The notes under the pieces were generated by a model. That model saw only the letters and a list, made by a program, of their open reading frames with translations. It did not search any database and was not told the origin of the DNA. Both the position numbers and the translations under genes were made by a program. A DNA stretch of 64,000 bases from Bacteroidales bacterium. Lineage in GTDB: Bacteria > Bacteroidota > Bacteroidia > Bacteroidales > UBA1715. Numbering within the stretch: position 1 is the stretch's first letter; every line of letters starts with the position of its first letter. Shown here piece by piece: positions 17,934 to 26,106 of this stretch. The DNA is taken from positions 87,498 through 151,497 of the forward strand of contig JAFXAU010000009.1 of assembly GCA_017516865.1 (NCBI GenBank), given 5' to 3'.

Positions 17934-18533
17934 TTACTTTCTTAAAAATTTAACTACAAATGATGAACATATAGCTAAAACAGCTCCAATCAATATGAAG
18001 TATGTTCCATACAACATAGTGTCGGTCAATGCAACTTCGAATTCTGAAATTGCCTTGTCATAGCCAATAATGTTCGGAATTACAATTGTCGAAACAGCCA
18101 CAGCAATTGAAATAGCCAATACGACAATCAGGAATATAGCCGTCATCAATGTCGTCTTCGACATTTTCTTGCCATTGGTGAATGCCGAGTATACCGCCAT
18201 TGCAACCATAAGAACGATAGCGATGATAATTAATGCTATTGCAAACCACAAATATGCACCTGTATAATCGAGACATTCTTGACTACATTCTGTAATATCA
18301 ATTCCTTGCGTCTGTTCTCTTATTACTATTTCTTCATAAGAGAGAGCACATGAGTCGGCTGGCATCAGGTAAGAATCACCCGCAGGTGTAACGCCTTCGC
18401 AGACTGGCAATGAACATGCAAGACAATCCTTGCCGGCAGCGACAGTCCAGTACCATATTGTCGCAAGTAATGCTAATACCAATAATGATACGTATCCGAC
18501 CTTAAATGTTTTATTAAAAGATTGATTATCCAT
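17934..18533 (-). CDS. Four-helix membrane protein with a Cys-rich loop, in the exb operon
   Basis: A 199-residue protein I do not recognise by name. Four hydrophobic helices are visible (about residues 13-32, 93-117, 129-152 and 171-193). The loop between helices 1 and 2 (about 35-90), predicted periplasmic, holds six cysteines (DCLACSLPVC, DSCALS, ITECSQEC), enough for three disulfides or a metal site. The stretch between helices 2 and 3 (TNGKKMSKTT) is positively charged and therefore probably cytoplasmic. It lies between exbB (9 bases away) and exbD, suggesting an accessory subunit or sensor of the TonB motor. Function is unknown and this role is inferred only from position. Confidence 0.7.
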   Translation of the reverse strand: MDNQSFNKTFKVGYVSLLVLALLATIWYWTVAAGKDCLACSLPVCEGVTPAGDSYLMPADSCALSYEEIVIREQTQGIDITECSQECLDYTGAYLWFAIALIIIAIVLMVAMAVYSAFTNGKKMSKTTLMTAIFLIVVLAISIAVAVSTIVIPNIIGYDKAISEFEVALTDTMLYGTYFILIGAVLAICSSFVVKFLRK

Positions 18534-18542
18534 TATTCGTGA

Positions 18543-19367
18543 CTATTTTTGAGCATTATATTTAACTACCATGTCAACCAACGAGATAGAAGCGTCTTCC
18601 ATATCTGTTGTTAAATCATCAATTTTTGACAACAAGTAGTTGTAGAATACTTGCAAGATCATAGCTACAATCAAACCACCTACAGTAGTCAACAAGGCAA
18701 CCTTGATACCGCCTGCTACGACAGTTGGTGACATTTCACCTGCAATGGCAATATCGTCGAATGCCTGGATCATACCAATCACAGTTCCCAAGAAACCGAG
18801 TGAAGGAGCAAGACCGATACACAATGAAACCCAAGTCAAACCTTTTTCCAAAAGACCCATTTGAACACTTCCGTAAGAAGCAACAGTCTTTTCAACCATT
18901 TCAGGACCGTCAGAAAGACGTGTCAAACCTTGATAGAAGATGCTTGCTACAGGACCAGGAGTGTTTCTGCAGATTTCTTTTGCAGCTTCTTCGTCGCCTT
19001 TGTTCAAAGCCTCTTCAATGCTTGATAATAATTTCTTTGTATTGGTTGTAGCCAAATTCAAATATAAAATTCTTTCAATTGAAATTGCAACACCTAAAAT
19101 CAAACAGATGATTACAAGTGCCATGAATCCAGCACCACCTTCGATTACTTTTTCTTTAAGTATTTGGTGGAAACCTTTTTCTTCTGGAACAAACTCTTCC
19201 TCACTTGCAGATTCTTCTGCCACTACATCTGTCGTTTTAGCTGAATCAGCTTGTGCAACAGTTTCTGTTTTTGCTGTAGAATCACTTCCTGCTCCAGCAA
19301 CTTCTTGTGAATACGATGTCAGGTTTATCAAGCCCAACGCAATCACGAACGCAAATACTTTTTTCAT
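18543..19367 (-). CDS. exbB: MotA/TolQ/ExbB proton channel family protein
   Basis: A 274-residue inner-membrane protein forming the proton channel of the TonB motor with ExbD. It has an N-terminal signal-like helix and an acidic linker (about residues 20-70, rich in Glu, Ala and Thr). The family core follows: a helix at MALVIICLILGVAISIERI and the two-helix block around LAPSLGFLGTVIGMIQAF and VALLTTVGGLIVAMILQVF. The conserved GFLGTVIGM and TVGGL motifs are intact. The extra N-terminal segment is common in Bacteroidota ExbB. First gene of the four-gene run, with a promoter box at 19457-19464 and a leader of about 90 bases. Confidence 0.93.
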   Translation of the reverse strand: MKKVFAFVIALGLINLTSYSQEVAGAGSDSTAKTETVAQADSAKTTDVVAEESASEEEFVPEEKGFHQILKEKVIEGGAGFMALVIICLILGVAISIERILYLNLATTNTKKLLSSIEEALNKGDEEAAKEICRNTPGPVASIFYQGLTRLSDGPEMVEKTVASYGSVQMGLLEKGLTWVSLCIGLAPSLGFLGTVIGMIQAFDDIAIAGEMSPTVVAGGIKVALLTTVGGLIVAMILQVFYNYLLSKIDDLTTDMEDASISLVDMVVKYNAQK

Positions 19368-19456
19368 AATTTTTACTTTATTAATACTTTCTTTTGTTTA
19401 GTTTTAATTATTTGTCTTTTCTACGTGAAGGCAAAATCCCTTGCACATATTTTTGC

Positions 19457-19464
19457 CAAATATA
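19457..19464 (-). promoter_or_regulatory. Promoter -7 box for the exb operon
   Basis: TATATTTG on the minus strand matches TAnnTTTG. It lies 89 bases upstream of the exbB ATG and just beyond the terminator of the preceding porE transcript. Confidence 0.6.
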
Positions 19465-19494
19465 CGCATTTTTTTAATTCCCAATTATAATGAA

Positions 19495-19526
19495 ACAAAA
19501 AAAGAGACGAATTATTCGTCTCTTTT
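19495..19526 (-). terminator. Terminator after the porE-like gene
   Basis: AAAGAGACGAA (19501-19511) pairs with TTCGTCTCTTT (19515-19525) around TTA. A T-run follows on the minus strand. It closes the TPR-porE transcript 25 bases after the stop. Confidence 0.85.
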
Positions 19527-19550
19527 CTATTTAAAGGCTTGTCAACAACC

Positions 19551-21626
19551 TTATTCGTTGCTAAGAATCTTGAATTCCACACGACGGTTTTGTGCACGTC
19601 CTTCAGGAGTATCGTTCGTATCGATTGGCTCGTCGAACGCATAACCCTTGAATGTCATACGGTTTTTAGCAATTTTCTTCGAAAGCAGATAATTTACAAC
19701 TGCTTCGGCTCTATCTTGCGACAACTTTTGGTTGTATGTTCTTGTACCGACATTATCGGTGTGACCGCCAATTTCAATCTTCAATTTTGGATTGTCGTTC
19801 ATGATTTTCACAAGATTATCCAACTCGGTGTAAGACATGGCGTTCAACGTTGATTTTGCTGTTTCAAAGAATACGTTACGCAACACAATCTTCGAATCTT
19901 TCTTGATAGGCATCAAAGGAATGTCCAAGTTGATTTCCTGGTATTCCGAAGTTTGTGGCACGTCGAAGTTCTCCGAATGGAACAAATAACCGTCTTTCTT
20001 TACAGCGATACCGTAGTTTTTACCTGACGGCAACGGAAGCAAGAATTTACCAGTTGAAGAGTTCGCCGTGTTGGTGAACAAAATTTGTCCAGTCGCATTG
20101 TCGGTGATTTCTATGACAGCATCCAGGAATTTCTTAGGATCTGACCCTGATTCATATACGATACCTTTTACGACAGTCAAACGTGAAGTTTTAATTTCAA
20201 CTTCTTTTTCCATTACAACTTCTTGTTCGATAGGATTTGCCATAATCGCAATCAGGTTGTTTTCTGTCGCCATTTTCAATTTCTTTTCAGGACCGAGGAA
20301 TGTAATCATATAAATGTCAAGACCTCCGTGACCGCCGTTTCGCGACGACGAATAATAAGCCTGGCGACCACTACCTGCCATTACGAAGTACATGTCGTCT
20401 TCTGGCGTATTGATAGGGTATTTTAAGTTCTCTGGCTCAGACCATGAACCGTCGTCTTGCAATTCTGTCTTGAAAATGTCGTAGCCACCCATAGTTTTGT
20501 GACCGTCTGACACAAAATACATTGTACGGCCGTCTGGGTGCATGAATACGCCGATTTCGTCATATTCGGTGTTGATTGTAGAACCTAAATTGACAGGTTT
20601 GCCCCATTTGCCTTTGGCGTCCATTTTACACATGAAAATGTCGTGTTCGCCGTAGTTTTGCACTCTGTCGGTATTGTTACTACAGAAGTAAACCGTCTTT
20701 CCATCATACGAGAAACTTGCCGATGATTCGTGACCGTCTGGAGAGTTGATGGCGGAGAACATAGTTGGAACACTCCATTTTTCACCTTTCTTTTCTGAAT
20801 ATTTTATGTCGCCACCCTTTTTACCATAATATGTAAAGATTTTCTGACCATCTGGTGACAAACCGATTGTTGCATCGTTTTCTTTTGTGTTCAACGGTTC
20901 GCCGATTTCTTTTGCGGCTGACCATTTTGAACCGTTACGATACGAAATCCACAAGTTTTCGTCGTACTCTCCGTCGATTTCTACTTTTTTATTGTATGGG
21001 TTGTCGCGCGTGGACGTGAAAATTACCATTGATTGGTCTGTAGAAATAATAGGAGCGTAGTCTCGATATTTTGAGTTGATTGCCGAACCCATGTTGTCGA
21101 TGAACACTCTGGCTGAGTCTTTTACAAATTCTTTACCGTTTGTACATTCATCTATGTGTTTCGTCAACAATTTACCTTTTGTCTTTTTCTCTTCGGGAGT
21201 CAGACGGGCCTGTGCCTTCTGGAATGCGTTGATAGCATCGTCAAACTGATACGTGAGTTGATAACATAAACCGACTGCCGCGTATGCGTCGCCGGCACCA
21301 ATCGGGTCGAGCTCCAAAGCCTTTAAGAAGTATGGAATTGCTGCTTCCTGTTGATTCAATCGGGCATAACAACTACCTATCTTGTAATTCAAATCGGCGT
21401 TGTTCGGATTGAATTCCTGTGCTTTTAAGTAATTTGTCACCGCAGTTTTGTAATCGGCGATTTCCTCGTATGCGTCGCCTTCGTCGATTGCACGTAATGC
21501 GTTTTTCAAACCTTGTCTGTCAGTGAAGTTTTTCGTTGTGAAATCTACACTTTTTGACTGACCGAATGACAATGAGACCATCATTGTCAAGGCAATCAAA
21601 CTGATGAAATATTTTATCTTATTCAT
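19551..21626 (-). CDS. porE: PorE-like T9SS protein: TPR, WD40-like propeller, CarboxypepD_reg and OmpA domains
   Basis: A 691-residue periplasmic protein with a signal peptide (residues 1-23, ending SFGQ). Domain order: TPR repeats (about 30-160), PD40/WD40-like beta-propeller blades (about 200-450, with repeats such as PDGRTMYFVSDG and YDGKTVYFCSNN), a carboxypeptidase-regulatory-like beta-sandwich (about 490-570), and an OmpA peptidoglycan-binding domain (about 580-691, IGGHTDNVGTRTYNQKLSQ and AQNRRVEFKI). This is the architecture of PorE, which tethers the type IX secretion machinery to peptidoglycan. The start is ATG 21626 (MNKIKYF); the ATG at 21638 adds four residues. It follows a TPR gene after 27 bases and ends at a strong terminator. 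Other OmpA-family proteins share the last domain, but the four-part layout is distinctive. Confidence 0.8.
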   Translation of the reverse strand: MNKIKYFISLIALTMMVSLSFGQSKSVDFTTKNFTDRQGLKNALRAIDEGDAYEEIADYKTAVTNYLKAQEFNPNNADLNYKIGSCYARLNQQEAAIPYFLKALELDPIGAGDAYAAVGLCYQLTYQFDDAINAFQKAQARLTPEEKKTKGKLLTKHIDECTNGKEFVKDSARVFIDNMGSAINSKYRDYAPIISTDQSMVIFTSTRDNPYNKKVEIDGEYDENLWISYRNGSKWSAAKEIGEPLNTKENDATIGLSPDGQKIFTYYGKKGGDIKYSEKKGEKWSVPTMFSAINSPDGHESSASFSYDGKTVYFCSNNTDRVQNYGEHDIFMCKMDAKGKWGKPVNLGSTINTEYDEIGVFMHPDGRTMYFVSDGHKTMGGYDIFKTELQDDGSWSEPENLKYPINTPEDDMYFVMAGSGRQAYYSSSRNGGHGGLDIYMITFLGPEKKLKMATENNLIAIMANPIEQEVVMEKEVEIKTSRLTVVKGIVYESGSDPKKFLDAVIEITDNATGQILFTNTANSSTGKFLLPLPSGKNYGIAVKKDGYLFHSENFDVPQTSEYQEINLDIPLMPIKKDSKIVLRNVFFETAKSTLNAMSYTELDNLVKIMNDNPKLKIEIGGHTDNVGTRTYNQKLSQDRAEAVVNYLLSKKIAKNRMTFKGYAFDEPIDTNDTPEGRAQNRRVEFKILSNE

Positions 21627-21653
21627 TGCTAATATCATCTTTCAGGGTGAAAC

Positions 21654-22706
21654 TTAATTACAACCGGCAGTATATGAAGCCGGAACATCAACACCGCAAG
21701 CGCGTGCTTTTACGAGCGACTCGCAACTTTCGTCGAATTTTCTGAGCATTTCCTGTGCTGCTGCCTGATGGTAGTACGCCATGCCGAACTGCGGATTGAT
21801 TTCAATTGCTTTGGCGTACATTGCGAGAGCATCTTCGTAGCGTTTCTGCGTAGCAAGAATGACGCCCATATTATTGTATGCCATTGCAAATTGTTTGTTC
21901 AATTCCAAAGCTTTCTTGAAATCATTATATGCGGCTTTAATGTCTCCCTGCATGAAGTAAGCTTCGCCGCGGTTGTTGTATGCACCATAGAAATCAGGCT
22001 TTTTAGAGATTGCAAGGTTGAAGTTTTTTATTGCTGCTTGCAAATCGCCTTTTTTCGTCAATGCAGAACCGAGATTGTCGTATGTACTTGCCAATTGCGG
22101 GTCATACGTGATTGCTTGTTCGTAATCTTTGATTGCCTCGTCGTATTTTCCCAATTTGCGGTAGCAACTGCCTCGGTCGTTGTATGCGTATGCATACGAA
22201 GCATCAACCTTGATTGCGTTCGTGTACGAAGTAATTGCTTTTTCGTATTCTTTTAAGAAAAATAAATCAACGCCTGCGTAATAATATACATCGGCTGTTT
22301 TATATCCGTGACGCATGGCAACCAAAAAGTCTTGGTACGAAGCATTGTAAGCTGCTTTGTTGAAATTTGCCATTCCTCGTGAGAACCACACCTGACTTTG
22401 CGTAGAGTCAATTTCCAATGCTTTGTCGAACGCTGCGATTGCACCGTCGTAATCTTGCATTGCCGACTTCGCACTTCCCATGTTGACGTATGCCTGACGG
22501 AATTGTGCGTTATACTTCAAAGCTTCCTCGAACTGAGCAACAGCTTCTTTGTATTGTTTCTCGCCCATAAGGGAGATACCCTTGTTATAGGCCAACTCTG
22601 CTTCTTGATTCGCCTCGACAACAATTGTGTTCACCGTATCTTCTTGGGCAACGGTAAACAATACCGACGGAATCAGAAACACCAAAAACAGAAATGTTCT
22701 TTTCAT
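21654..22706 (-). CDS. Secreted TPR-repeat protein upstream of porE
   Basis: A 350-residue protein with a signal peptide (residues 1-21, ending FTVAQ). The body is eight or so tetratricopeptide repeats of 34 residues with the usual AxYNxGxxxxxxGxYxxAIxxYxxAI pattern, for example KYDEAIKDYEQAITYDP. It ends with a short cysteine-containing tail (SYTAGCN). TPR arrays are scaffolds for protein contacts, and this one should act in the periplasm. It is co-transcribed with the PorE-like gene 27 bases downstream, so a structural role around the T9SS or envelope is plausible but unproven. The start is ATG 22706, 38 bases after a promoter box; the frame is open upstream to 22778 but that part lacks a signal peptide. 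Confidence 0.8.
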   Translation of the reverse strand: MKRTFLFLVFLIPSVLFTVAQEDTVNTIVVEANQEAELAYNKGISLMGEKQYKEAVAQFEEALKYNAQFRQAYVNMGSAKSAMQDYDGAIAAFDKALEIDSTQSQVWFSRGMANFNKAAYNASYQDFLVAMRHGYKTADVYYYAGVDLFFLKEYEKAITSYTNAIKVDASYAYAYNDRGSCYRKLGKYDEAIKDYEQAITYDPQLASTYDNLGSALTKKGDLQAAIKNFNLAISKKPDFYGAYNNRGEAYFMQGDIKAAYNDFKKALELNKQFAMAYNNMGVILATQKRYEDALAMYAKAIEINPQFGMAYYHQAAAQEMLRKFDESCESLVKARACGVDVPASYTAGCN

Positions 22707-22744
22707 CCTAATACGTATTTTGTTAGTATTTTTATTAACCGCCT

Positions 22745-22752
22745 CAAAAGTA
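22745..22752 (-). promoter_or_regulatory. Promoter -7 box for the TPR-porE transcript
   Basis: TACTTTTG on the minus strand fits TAnnTTTG, 38 bases upstream of ATG 22706. It lies inside the upstream in-frame extension, supporting the shorter protein. Confidence 0.55.
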
Positions 22753-22916
22753 CCTAAATTTTTGATACTCTTTACCAAAAAAATCGAAAAATACGCAATA
22801 TAATTTTGGGCTCCCTTACATTATTATAATGCAATTCTAAAAAGACGCCCGTTTATATATGTCGTCTTGATGGTGTAATTTTTACACATTTAGTTGTACG
22901 TATTCCAAAAAAAATA

Positions 22917-22924
22917 TATCTTTG
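22917..22924 (+). promoter_or_regulatory. Promoter -7 box for the type A cargo gene
   Basis: TATCTTTG fits TAnnTTTG. GTTG about 20 bases upstream could serve as the -33 element. The ATG at 22963 follows after a leader of about 35 bases. Confidence 0.65.
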
Positions 22925-22962
22925 ACAAATAATTATGAATGTTAAATTTAAATTTTAAGATT

Positions 22963-24042
22963 ATGAAGAAAGTATTTTTACTATTGAGTTCATGTCTGTT
23001 GGGGCTTGCAGCAAGTGCAACAAACTATGACATTAAATTAGGTAGTTGCTCATTAGGTGCACAAGAACAAGGAGCACAAGCAATAGTTGACGTTACCAGC
23101 CAAATAGGAAAGGATGTCGTTTTAGCAAGTGGTGATGTTATCAATGTATCTATAAAAGGAACATTTTCTGCCGAATTAGCGGAAGTTGGTGTGTGGATAG
23201 TTGATGGTTCTGAAGCTGCTGGTTGGTGGAAAGAACTAAGTAGCAAGGAAGATAAAGCTACTCTCGGTTCTGCGACAGTAGAGACATCGGCTTCTATTGC
23301 TATTACAGCAGATGCAGTTGCAGCAGGAAGAATTCAACTTGTCGTATTTACCAGCGAAACTACAGAAGATGTTAGTTTCACTGAAGCAGGTGTTGTTTCC
23401 GAAGCGTATGAATTAACAGTCTCTAGTGATGTTACATTGTCCGTTAATGCTGGTGAAGATGGTTATCAAGGAGAATATTTAATTGGTGATGTTTGGGGAG
23501 AAAAATTGTTAAAGAGTGGTGATGAGGTTACTATTAACATTAAAGGTTCCGTTTCTCCAGTAGTAGAAGGAAGTATTGTTTTAATTTTGGTAGATGGTTC
23601 AGAGGCTGCAGGTTGGTGGAATCCATTGATCGGTTGGGGTAGCACAACGGCCACAATAGGTGCAGATGGTTCTATAGATGCATCTACAAAAGTGACATTG
23701 TCGGCTGATGCAATGGATTTTAGTGCATATAAATTAATTTTCTCATATCAAAAAAATGACAAAACACTTATAGATGGTGTTGAATCAATCGCTTTCACAC
23801 AAGGTGGTTCCTCACAAGGTGGCGAAGGCGGTGAAGGTGGAGAACCTACTGCTGTAGAATCTGTTTCTGCCGATGCATTCGCTGTAGTTGGCGGAATGGT
23901 TTACTCTGCTGGCGAAATTACAGTTTACAACGTTGCTGGTAAGGCAATTGCTACTGCTTCGCAATCATTCAATGTAAATTCTTTGGAAGCAGGTGTTTAC
24001 TTCATCAGTGCACAAGAAGGTACAATTAAATTTGTAAAATAA
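22963..24042 (+). CDS. Secreted protein with a duplicated domain and T9SS type A sorting tail
   Basis: A 359-residue exported protein. After a signal peptide (residues 1-20, ending ASA) come two related domains of about 130 residues. Each contains VDGSEAAGWW and an SGDVINVSIKGTFS or SGDEVTINIKGSVS strand, separated by VNAGEDGYQGEY. A Gly-rich linker (GGSSQGGEGGEGGE) leads to a C-terminal type A sorting domain (VYNVAGKAIATA and LEAGVYFISAQEGTIKFVK), which directs passage through the type IX system and surface attachment. I do not recognise the duplicated domain; its beta-strand pattern and exposed tryptophan pairs would suit carbohydrate or protein binding, but that is a guess. The start is ATG 22963, giving a standard signal peptide. 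Low Cys content and acidic composition fit a surface protein. Confidence 0.8.
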   Translation: MKKVFLLLSSCLLGLAASATNYDIKLGSCSLGAQEQGAQAIVDVTSQIGKDVVLASGDVINVSIKGTFSAELAEVGVWIVDGSEAAGWWKELSSKEDKATLGSATVETSASIAITADAVAAGRIQLVVFTSETTEDVSFTEAGVVSEAYELTVSSDVTLSVNAGEDGYQGEYLIGDVWGEKLLKSGDEVTINIKGSVSPVVEGSIVLILVDGSEAAGWWNPLIGWGSTTATIGADGSIDASTKVTLSADAMDFSAYKLIFSYQKNDKTLIDGVESIAFTQGGSSQGGEGGEGGEPTAVESVSADAFAVVGGMVYSAGEITVYNVAGKAIATASQSFNVNSLEAGVYFISAQEGTIKFVK

Positions 24043-24049
24043 TTGTTTG

Positions 24050-24077
24050 GTAGAGATGCAATTAATTGTATCTCTAC
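24050..24077. repeat. First of two tandem GTAGAGAYG-type hairpins
   Basis: GTAGAGATGCAAT pairs with ATTGTATCTCTAC, with one A-C or G-U compensated position. It begins 8 bases after the type A cargo stop. Without a T-run it is probably a structural 3' end rather than the terminator itself. Confidence 0.65.
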
Positions 24078-24101
24078 GACAAATTCTATGATGTTTTATT
24101 G

Positions 24102-24136
24102 GTAGAGACGCGATTAATCGCGTCTCTACTTTTTTA
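24102..24136 (+). terminator. Second tandem hairpin, acting as terminator
   Basis: GTAGAGACGCGAT (24102-24114) pairs perfectly with ATCGCGTCTCTAC (24117-24129) and is followed by seven T residues. It differs from the first hairpin by paired changes that keep the stem. It is the cleanest copy of the hairpin family also seen at 184-212 and 44437-44460. Confidence 0.85.
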
Positions 24137-24191
24137 TTTTCAAATCAGGATAGAATTTGTCGCAAAAAATTTTTTAGTCTGCTAAAAGATT

Positions 24192-24199
24192 TATTTTTG
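24192..24199 (+). promoter_or_regulatory. Promoter -7 box for the ClC channel gene
   Basis: TATTTTTG fits TAnnTTTG and ends only 8 bases before the ATG at 24208, so the mRNA would have almost no leader. Confidence 0.55.
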
Positions 24200-24207
24200 C
24201 AACCATA

Positions 24208-25992
24208 ATGAAAACGGGAAAAAAATCTATTTGGGTGAAATTGTATCGTTGGCGTCTGGAACGGATTACCGACAAACAGTTTATGTACTTGCTCAGCATT
24301 GTGCTTGGTATAGTTACCGGGCTTGTGGCGGTACTGCTTAAGTCGATGGTGCATGGCATCCAATATCTCGTTCATTATTGCTCGCCGACAATGGGTGGAC
24401 AATACGTGTATTTCTTCCTTCCGATGATAGGAATTACGCTGACGCTTTTGGTGGTGAAATATGTCATAAAAAGTGATTCGAATATTGGCGTGCCGGGCGT
24501 GTTGCACGCAATTTCGCGTCGGAAAGGCGACATAGAACCGCACAACATGATTTCGTCTATGCTCGAAAGTGCATTGACGGTCGGATTTGGAGGTTCGGTG
24601 GGATTGGAGGGGCCAAGTATCGTGACGGGAGCGGCCTACGGTTCAAACTTTGCCAGAGTGTTCAAACTGAATTACAAACAGTGCGTAGTGCTGATTGGCT
24701 GCGGCGCGGCTGGCGTCATGGCGGCGATATTCAACGCTCCGATTGCGGCTGTTATATTCGTGCTGGAAGTTATTTATGCAAACTTCTCAATGTCGTCGAT
24801 TGTGCCGCTGATTCTTACTTCGTCAATTGCTACGTTGTCGTCGTACTTCTTTCTTGAGCAGGACGTGTTGTTCCATTCGGTCGACATGTTCAGCCGCGAT
24901 TATCGTTTTCAAGACGTGCCGTCGTTCATTGTCTTGGGAATCATTACAGGCTTGATTTCGGTGTATTTCAAGAAAATGTATGTGCTGATGAATAAAATGT
25001 TTTCGAAAATTAAGAAAAAGAAAAAACGGTTGTTCGTCGGCGGTCTTGGACTTGGTATTATTTTGTTCTTTTTCCCATCGTTATATGGCGAAGGTTTTAA
25101 GGAAATAAACATGTCGCTACGAGGCGATTATTCCTATTTGTTTGAACAGTCAATGTTCGAGCCGTATCAGGAAAGTTTTATGGTGATTTGTGCGCTGTTT
25201 GCCGCCGTAATTCTCATAAAAGTTATCGCGGCTTCGCTGACGTTCGGTGCCGGCGGAGTAGGTGGCATTTTTGCTCCGTCGTTGTTCATCGGAGCAACTA
25301 TAGGCTTGTTTTTCTCATATTTGTTTTCGTATTTCAACATTCGCGTTCCCGAATCGATTTTTGTTTTGTTGGGAATGAGTGGAATGATTGCTGGAGTGTT
25401 GCATGCCCCGTTGACAGGAATATTCCTTATTGCCGATATTACCAACGGTTACGGACTTTTTGTGCCGCTGATGCTTGTTTCCGCCATTGCCTATGCCACG
25501 GTGAGAATTTTCGAAGATACGTCGGTTTACACCTACGTTTTGGCAAAACGAAACGAACTCCTGACGCACGACAAAGACAAGTCTGTATTGACTTTGTTGG
25601 ACATTCGCAAGTTGATTGAAACCGACTTTTTGACGGTTGACCCCAATGCAACGTTAGGTGATTTGGTTGAGGTCATAAAACATTCAAAACGAAATATTTT
25701 CCCCGTTGTTGGCGAAGATGGAATTATGTACGGAATGGTAAAATTAGATGATATTCGTGATATAATTTTCTCTCCCGAGTTGTATGATAAAATTGATGTT
25801 CGAACACTTATGTATATTCCCGAATACTTTTTTTCTCCTAACCAAAGTATGGAGGAAGTAGTAAAAACTATACAAAAAAGTGGCCACTACAATTTCCCTG
25901 TAATCGACAATGGGAAGTACGTTGGTTGTGTTTCGAGAGCGAAGATATTCTTGGAATATCGCAATGTTTCGGCCTTTTTCGCTGAGGAATAG
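24208..25992 (+). CDS. ClC-family chloride channel or chloride/proton antiporter with CBS domains
   Basis: A 594-residue inner-membrane protein that moves chloride or related anions. Residues about 20-435 form the ClC core. The selectivity-filter signatures are present: NIGVPGVLHA in the place of GSGIP, GSVGLEGPS with the gating glutamate, and GVGGIFAPSLFIGA. The C-terminal 130 residues hold a pair of CBS domains (FLTVDPNATLGDLVEVIKHS and YFFSPNQSMEEVVKTIQKS), which bind adenine nucleotides and regulate transport in many ClC proteins. The external gating Glu is retained, which in characterised family members goes with proton coupling or gating. Monocistronic; the promoter box lies immediately upstream. 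Confidence 0.92.
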   Translation: MKTGKKSIWVKLYRWRLERITDKQFMYLLSIVLGIVTGLVAVLLKSMVHGIQYLVHYCSPTMGGQYVYFFLPMIGITLTLLVVKYVIKSDSNIGVPGVLHAISRRKGDIEPHNMISSMLESALTVGFGGSVGLEGPSIVTGAAYGSNFARVFKLNYKQCVVLIGCGAAGVMAAIFNAPIAAVIFVLEVIYANFSMSSIVPLILTSSIATLSSYFFLEQDVLFHSVDMFSRDYRFQDVPSFIVLGIITGLISVYFKKMYVLMNKMFSKIKKKKKRLFVGGLGLGIILFFFPSLYGEGFKEINMSLRGDYSYLFEQSMFEPYQESFMVICALFAAVILIKVIAASLTFGAGGVGGIFAPSLFIGATIGLFFSYLFSYFNIRVPESIFVLLGMSGMIAGVLHAPLTGIFLIADITNGYGLFVPLMLVSAIAYATVRIFEDTSVYTYVLAKRNELLTHDKDKSVLTLLDIRKLIETDFLTVDPNATLGDLVEVIKHSKRNIFPVVGEDGIMYGMVKLDDIRDIIFSPELYDKIDVRTLMYIPEYFFSPNQSMEEVVKTIQKSGHYNFPVIDNGKYVGCVSRAKIFLEYRNVSAFFAEE

Positions 25993-26106
25993 CACAATAG
26001 ATTTGTTTTTTTTCAAAAAAATTTGTTATTTTGACCTTTTCAACGAAACCATTTGACGGTTTTTGTAGTCTTATATGTTGGTGAAAAATATACAGTGAAA
26101 CGAAAT

